Source of the DNA: Epinephelus fuscoguttatus | Lineage: Eukaryota > Chordata > Actinopteri > Perciformes > Serranidae | DNA: 64,000 nucleotides | Reading direction: 5' to 3' | Assembly (NCBI RefSeq): GCF_011397635.1 | Contig: NC_064771.1 | Coordinates: 11,285,379 to 11,349,378, forward strand | Shown here: one piece after another, positions 59,348 through 64,000 of the stretch | Layout: every line of letters starts with the position of its first letter | How positions within the stretch are numbered: the stretch's first letter is position 1 | Translations under genes and position numbers: made by a program | Notes under the pieces: generated by a model | Database searches by the model: none | The model's input: only the letters and a program-made list of their open reading frames with translations | What the model was told of the DNA's origin: nothing

Positions 59348-60326
59348 CCATTGGTCCGACATCCCATTGTTCCGACCATATTAGGGCTGTCAAAATTGCT
59401 CAAAAATGACGTTCGAATATTCCTTCTAAAAATAACTCATAGGTTCGAACCATTCGAATATTTTTTTTTCCGCATTATGTCCACAAGAGGGCAAACTAAT
59501 ACAAGGAAACATACTTGTATATGTATTAATACAAGGAAGCATAACTACTTGTAGGTATTTTTATTTCAACATAAACGTCTTTGAAAACATTTACATACCT
59601 ACACATTAAAACACATAAAACAATTATCTATAACATTACGTTATAAATGACCGCGGACCTCTCGCTCGCCCCCCCTCTCTGACCCATGACCACACCGCCC
59701 GCGGAAGCGCTGCGAATAGCCTCGAAGCACCGGACCGTGACCGGCTCGCGCCCTGCAGCGATCGTTTCGGCATCTGGTCGATTTTCTGCGCGAGCCGCGA
59801 GCGAATGTGTCAAGCCGGGTGACGGAGACAACAGCTGGGAGCAGAACCGCTTGCCGATCAGCGTGGAGAAATGCTCGTCTGATGCCAACGCCCACTTGCA
59901 AAGAGGACAGCTGCGGTGGTGTTTTTTTCTCTCTCCACAATCAAATATCAATTTTCACATTCGAAGGTCCATTTTTTTTTCAAATTCGAATTTAAATTCG
60001 AATTTAGAATAGTCGTTGACAGCCCTAGACCATATTAAACTCATTGTTCCGAAGTCCCGTTGTTCCGAAATCATCACGACGCCCTGTGGTTAAGGTCTGG
60101 TTAGGTTTAGGCACAAAAAACACTTGGTTAGGGTCAGGAAAAGATCATGGTGTGGGTTAAAATGAAAAAGAAAGTGACAAACACATAAGGCGTGAGCCTG
60201 CTTCGCCTCAAGCCTTTCCCAGCTGACCCAGAGCCGGTCGCAGCGCACCATCATGGTAGAAATACGCCTGCCGGGAGCCGTTCAGCACAGCGGATCGTCG
60301 GACTAATGGGATGTCGGACCAATGGG
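59348..60326. mobile_element. Inverted-repeat element carrying a nested hAT-like insert
   Basis: The left CCCATTGGTCCGACATCCCA and the right TGGGATGTCGGACCAATGGG are exact inverted repeats over 20 bp and continue to about 29 bp with one mismatch. The internal GTTAGGTTTAGGCACAAAAA is shared with 18795-18842. CTG flanks both sides, a possible 3-bp duplication. Without the inner insert it would be about 325 bp. Confidence 0.78.
59382..60027. mobile_element. hAT-like non-autonomous element with 8-bp target duplication
   Basis: The ends TAGGGCTGTCAA and TTGACAGCCCTA are exact inverted repeats, flanked by perfect 8-bp repeats GACCATAT (59374-59381 and 60028-60035), the hAT hallmark. The core at about 59640-59950 is GC-rich in contrast to the AT-rich ends with TTCGAAT motifs, and has a 107-codon minus-strand open frame of unknown meaning. 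No recognisable transposase. Confidence 0.88.
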
Positions 60327-63300
60327 CTGCCGGACCAATGACATGGACCCGACAGAGAGAGATGCAGGACAGACGGTAAAGACGCATCACAGACGGTAGC
60401 CTATGTTCCTCTCTAAAAATGTAGTCACTCTGATGATCCCCTGATTTTTCATCTAGTATCATTATCAGGTCAAATTCGGACCAAATTCCTCGATGACTTT
60501 TGCATCAGCCACAGCTGTATTTGTGGCTACGTACTAATTAGCAAGCATGCTAACATGCTATCCTAAGATGGTGAACATGGTAAACATCCTCCTACACCTC
60601 CTAAACATGTTTGTATAGATGCTATGAGCATGTTGGCATGCTGAAATGAGCATTTAGCCAAAAGCACCACTGCATTAGTATGGCCGCACAGAGCTGCTAG
60701 CATCTTAGCCTTGCTGCTAAATAAATAACAGATAATTAAGGGATTATTAAAACTGTTGCTGATTAATTTTCTGTGGACTGATGAACAATTGCTTCAGCAC
60801 TAATGTAAAGAAATGTCTTTTTTAGTTTTTTTGTTCTAGAGCATGGCATTCATGAGAGCCTGATGAACGCTGATGTTATATGAGTCAAGTTAATTAACAG
60901 CTAATAAATTTTTGATAAGACTCGAATGCAACAGAGATGACCTTTTACAGTTTAAGAATTAAACTACAGTGTAAGCCAGTGCCAATATATCTTTTAGATA
61001 AGCTCAAATCAGCTTTGGCCAGTGTAGCCTAATAATCAGGCTCTATTCAGGATGTTGGAATATGTGTGTGTATGTTGCTCAGTGTATTTGCTCTCGTGTT
61101 AACATGCAAGGTGTATGCACAAGCAACCAAGAGTGCCATGTCCTCAGCGGGCAACACTCAAAAGTCACCACGTTCTCTCTCCATCGCACTCTCTCAGCAG
61201 CTGCCATTTCTCACACAAGGAAGCCCTCAGCTTGGTGCACCGCAGCCATGTGAATACACACACGCACACACTGTGAGAGCCAATAGAGAGGGAGAAAGGA
61301 GGAGAAGAGGGCAAAAAAAAAAATACTACACTTGCATTTCTCTGTCCTCTGGAGGCTGGAGAAAGCATAGATGGGGATGCCACAGAGCCTGACTGGGGAG
61401 CAGCAGGGGAGAGGAGATGAGGAGGTGATGGAGGAGGAGAGGTAGGAGACATGGAGGACGACGTGAGCACATATCCCCGCGGGGCTGTTACTGGCATCTA
61501 CGATAATCTTCCTTCGATTTATCTCTTTTAACCCAGGACAACTAGGCAGTATTTTTATAAATGTCACCTAATCTTTAAATCATTCTGGATTGTGATTAAG
61601 CACAAAGCACTCGAGATGGCATTTTGATGTGAACAAATCAAACCACTTGCTTTTTTTATTCGTTAGTTACATCTCCTTTTTTCTGCCAGCAGCACACACA
61701 CACACGCATAATACACACCTACACACAACCCTGCTGACACGAAAACACACAACCAGCCATTCGGTGGTGAGGTCATCGCTGTCTGAGTCAGGCCTTATGG
61801 AGAAGCAGACAGCACTCATGGAGATTACTGTGGCCGCATGACTGACTAACCGCACACACACAAGCACACACACACACACACACACACAGGGCTTCTTCCT
61901 CTACATGTTCAGAGATGTTTCTCAACAGGATTACTGCGAACAACAGATGCACAGCCGTAGCGAACAGGAGGTGGGAAACTCCTGATGTAGTGTGACTCTG
62001 CCGTTTTGTTTCGCGGTGCATATGCTGTTTGAGGCGTGTTTGTTAAAGAACTGCTGCTCCGTCTCTGGGGAACCGTTGAGAGAAAAACGTCAAGTTTCGC
62101 AGGAGCTGCAGCGTTTGGTGGAGAGACAACAGAGCTTTTGATTCGACCGCACAAGGTTGAAGAAAGAAGTGCCTGTGGCGTTACACTGCAGGGCAGATGC
62201 GGGATAAATGAATGAGGGGGCATTTATACAATGGCAGCCCCTGTGCCTGTGAGCATTCGCAGCCACTTTTCTGCATCTGCAGCAGTTCATTTGTATGTCT
62301 GAACGTACACACATCAGTCTGTCAGAGGCTGCTTCATGGTGGGGGTTAATGACTTGACAGTGGGGCCAGCAGAGGTTGTGACCCTCTGGTGTCTTGGCTA
62401 AGCCCCTCAGACACCAGCACAGGCTTTTCCTTCTACAGCAGTGATTACAATCTTATATTTTACTTAACTTTTGTCTAACCTCAGCTTGACCCTGGGTTTG
62501 TAAAATGCCCAAGGCTTTTATAAGAAAATCATCAAGGTTTTCTACATTTTTAGAGGCTGAATTTTTGTAGCTGCAAGAGTGAACATTAAATATAGTATAC
62601 ACATCAAATATCCCACTCGAATCTGTTGAATTGTGTCTGTGCATAGCTGCAATTTGTGTTACATTACATGCTGCCATGGTGAGAGATTGATGATCATTAC
62701 TGGGTAGGTTTCCTAAATGATTCCCTGTGTGCTAATGACATGTGTCATTAGCTTTCCTACTGATTCACACAGCTGAAATTTATCTGTTATGCTTCAGTGT
62801 CTGCATTTCCTTTTTCTGACACAGCCTCTTCAAGAAAATATGTCAGTGTCTGCTACGCCACTGTAATCGGACGTCAGGATGCCTTGGATACTCCAAACAG
62901 TATGTTTTGTTTGTTGAGTCTATTTTTTAAAATTTTTTTTACTTTTTACAAAGCGTTTATAAAGCAAAGAAACACAACCTTTTTGATAGATTAAGCATAT
63001 TTAAATATCAAATCAAATATGAAAACAATCATTAGAGATAGGAACTGACAACTGGTTCCAAATTGTCTGCTCCATCAGAACCTTATGCCTCCAGGCTTAT
63101 CAGTTCCTTTCATCCATGCTGGCAGGTTTTCCTGACAGTTGCACATTGCAAAACAATGACATGATGCTGAAACATCTCTCTATGTGACATGGGCTTAATG
63201 TGTATTTGGCACTCTACGCACCAGTGCCACTGCTTCCCAACCAAGCAGCATGACCATTACTGAAGGTAAATATCCTATGTTATAATAACATCAGTGTCAT

Positions 63301-63399
63301 GCTTAGTCACATACATGTTTTTTTTCTACTGTGTTTCGACACTGTGTTCAGACTCAGAAATAATTAGAATTACTGCCTCAGCAAAGAACAGCACAGGTG
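60327..63399 (-). other. Presumed adap1 intron 1, nothing recognised
   Basis: Contains GA-rich text near 61280-61460 and CA-rich text near 61690-61890. The overlapping open frames at 61165-61567 and 61909-62314 are low-complexity or featureless and are not called as genes. Confidence 0.4.
61865..61888. repeat. (CA)n microsatellite
   Basis: About 12 CA units in presumed adap1 intron 1. Confidence 0.9.
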
Positions 63400-63960
63400 G
63401 ACACCCAAGATTAGTGTCACCAATACTGTATCCGACCAAATGTCTTCCCTTCTGTTCCTGAGTTATGGCAAAGAATGATGGCCAAAAAATAGTTTTGCAG
63501 AACATTATGATGTCACAGGGAAGCTGAAGTTTGACCTTTTGGATATGAAATGTCATCACTTCATAGTTTTATCCTCTTAGACATTTGTGTGAAATTTTGT
63601 CATAATTATAGTGTGGAATATTGAGTTATGGCCAAAAACATGTTTTTTAAGGCCACAGTGACCTTGACCTTTGACCACCAAAATACAATCAGTTCAGTGT
63701 CGAGTGTGAGTGGATGTTTGTGCCAAATTTGAGGAAATTCTCTGAAGGCATTCTTGAGATACTGAGTTCACAAGAATGAGGCGGACACAAAGTCACAGTG
63801 ACCTTGACCTTTGACCATCAAAATTGAATCCGTTCATCCGTGAGTCCAAGTCAATGTTTGTGCCAAACGTGGAGATATTGTGTTCTCAAGAATGGGACAG
63901 ATGGACAGACGGACAAATTTAATGTCTCTGGCTATGGCTATCGCCAGCACAGAGGGATAA
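63400..63960 (+). repeat. Dispersed repeat with AGGTCA-type direct repeats, copy 2
   Basis: Same family and orientation as 2478-2992. It carries TGACCTTGACCTTTGACC at 63659 and 63799 and a single half-site at 63532. It ends with AGACGGACAAATTTAATG then GCCAGCACAGAGGGATAAAT, a tail not seen in copy 1. Confidence 0.8.
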
Positions 63961-64000
63961 ATAAAACAGTTGTGTTGATGCTGAAAACCTTTTGTAAACC

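Noticed and set aside
59628..59951. Possible gene of 107 codons on the minus strand
   Set aside because: It sits wholly inside a hAT-like non-autonomous element and overlaps other frames; kept as a finding rather than a gene.
57513..64000. First coding exon of adap1
   Set aside because: I looked for the expected N-terminal segment with its first CxxC on the minus strand and saw none, so it probably lies beyond the window.

Overview
The window looks like nuclear DNA from a ray-finned (teleost) fish. Split vertebrate genes with short exons and GT-AG introns sit in AT-rich, repeat-dense non-coding DNA full of short inverted-repeat elements, SINE-like copies and CA/GT/GA microsatellites. No bacterial, phage or retroviral gene set is visible. 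Three protein genes and three tRNA genes can be supported. Exon boundaries were worked out by hand from conserved protein sequence plus splice sites and are consistent in reading phase across every junction.

Layout. (1) 1-16513, minus strand: the 5' part of lmf1 (lipase maturation factor 1), four coding exons (211, 310, 11 and 149 nt), one of them an 11-nt microexon. The rest of the gene should lie left of base 1. (2) 16514-17473: a 960-bp divergent promoter interval shared with (3) sox8, plus strand, 17474-20949, a complete three-exon SoxE gene of 473 codons. The head-to-head lmf1/sox8 pair matches the order in human 16p13.3. (4) 20950-28816: sox8 3' UTR and repeat-rich DNA between convergent genes. 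(5) 28817-57512, minus strand: adap1 (centaurin-alpha 1, an ArfGAP with two PH domains), exons 2 to 11. The first coding exon, holding the first zinc-binding CxxC, lies right of base 64000 or was not recognised. (6) 57513-64000: presumed adap1 intron 1, mostly repeats.

Inside the last adap1 intron lie three near-identical tRNA-Arg(CCT) genes, on the adap1 strand, each in a copy of a roughly 1-kb tandemly repeated unit. Other notable items are a near-perfect 117-bp-arm hairpin beside adap1 exon 2, a hAT-like element with an exact 8-bp target duplication nested in another inverted-repeat element, a SINE nested in a third element with a 12-bp duplication, a decayed THAP-domain fragment, and two copies of a dispersed repeat carrying direct repeats of the nuclear-receptor half-site AGGTCA.

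The three proteins share no pathway: sox8 is a developmental transcription factor, lmf1 an ER lipase-folding factor, adap1 a phosphoinositide-responsive Arf GAP. The likely functional link is regulatory, between lmf1 and sox8. Repeat family names are from memory and pattern only.
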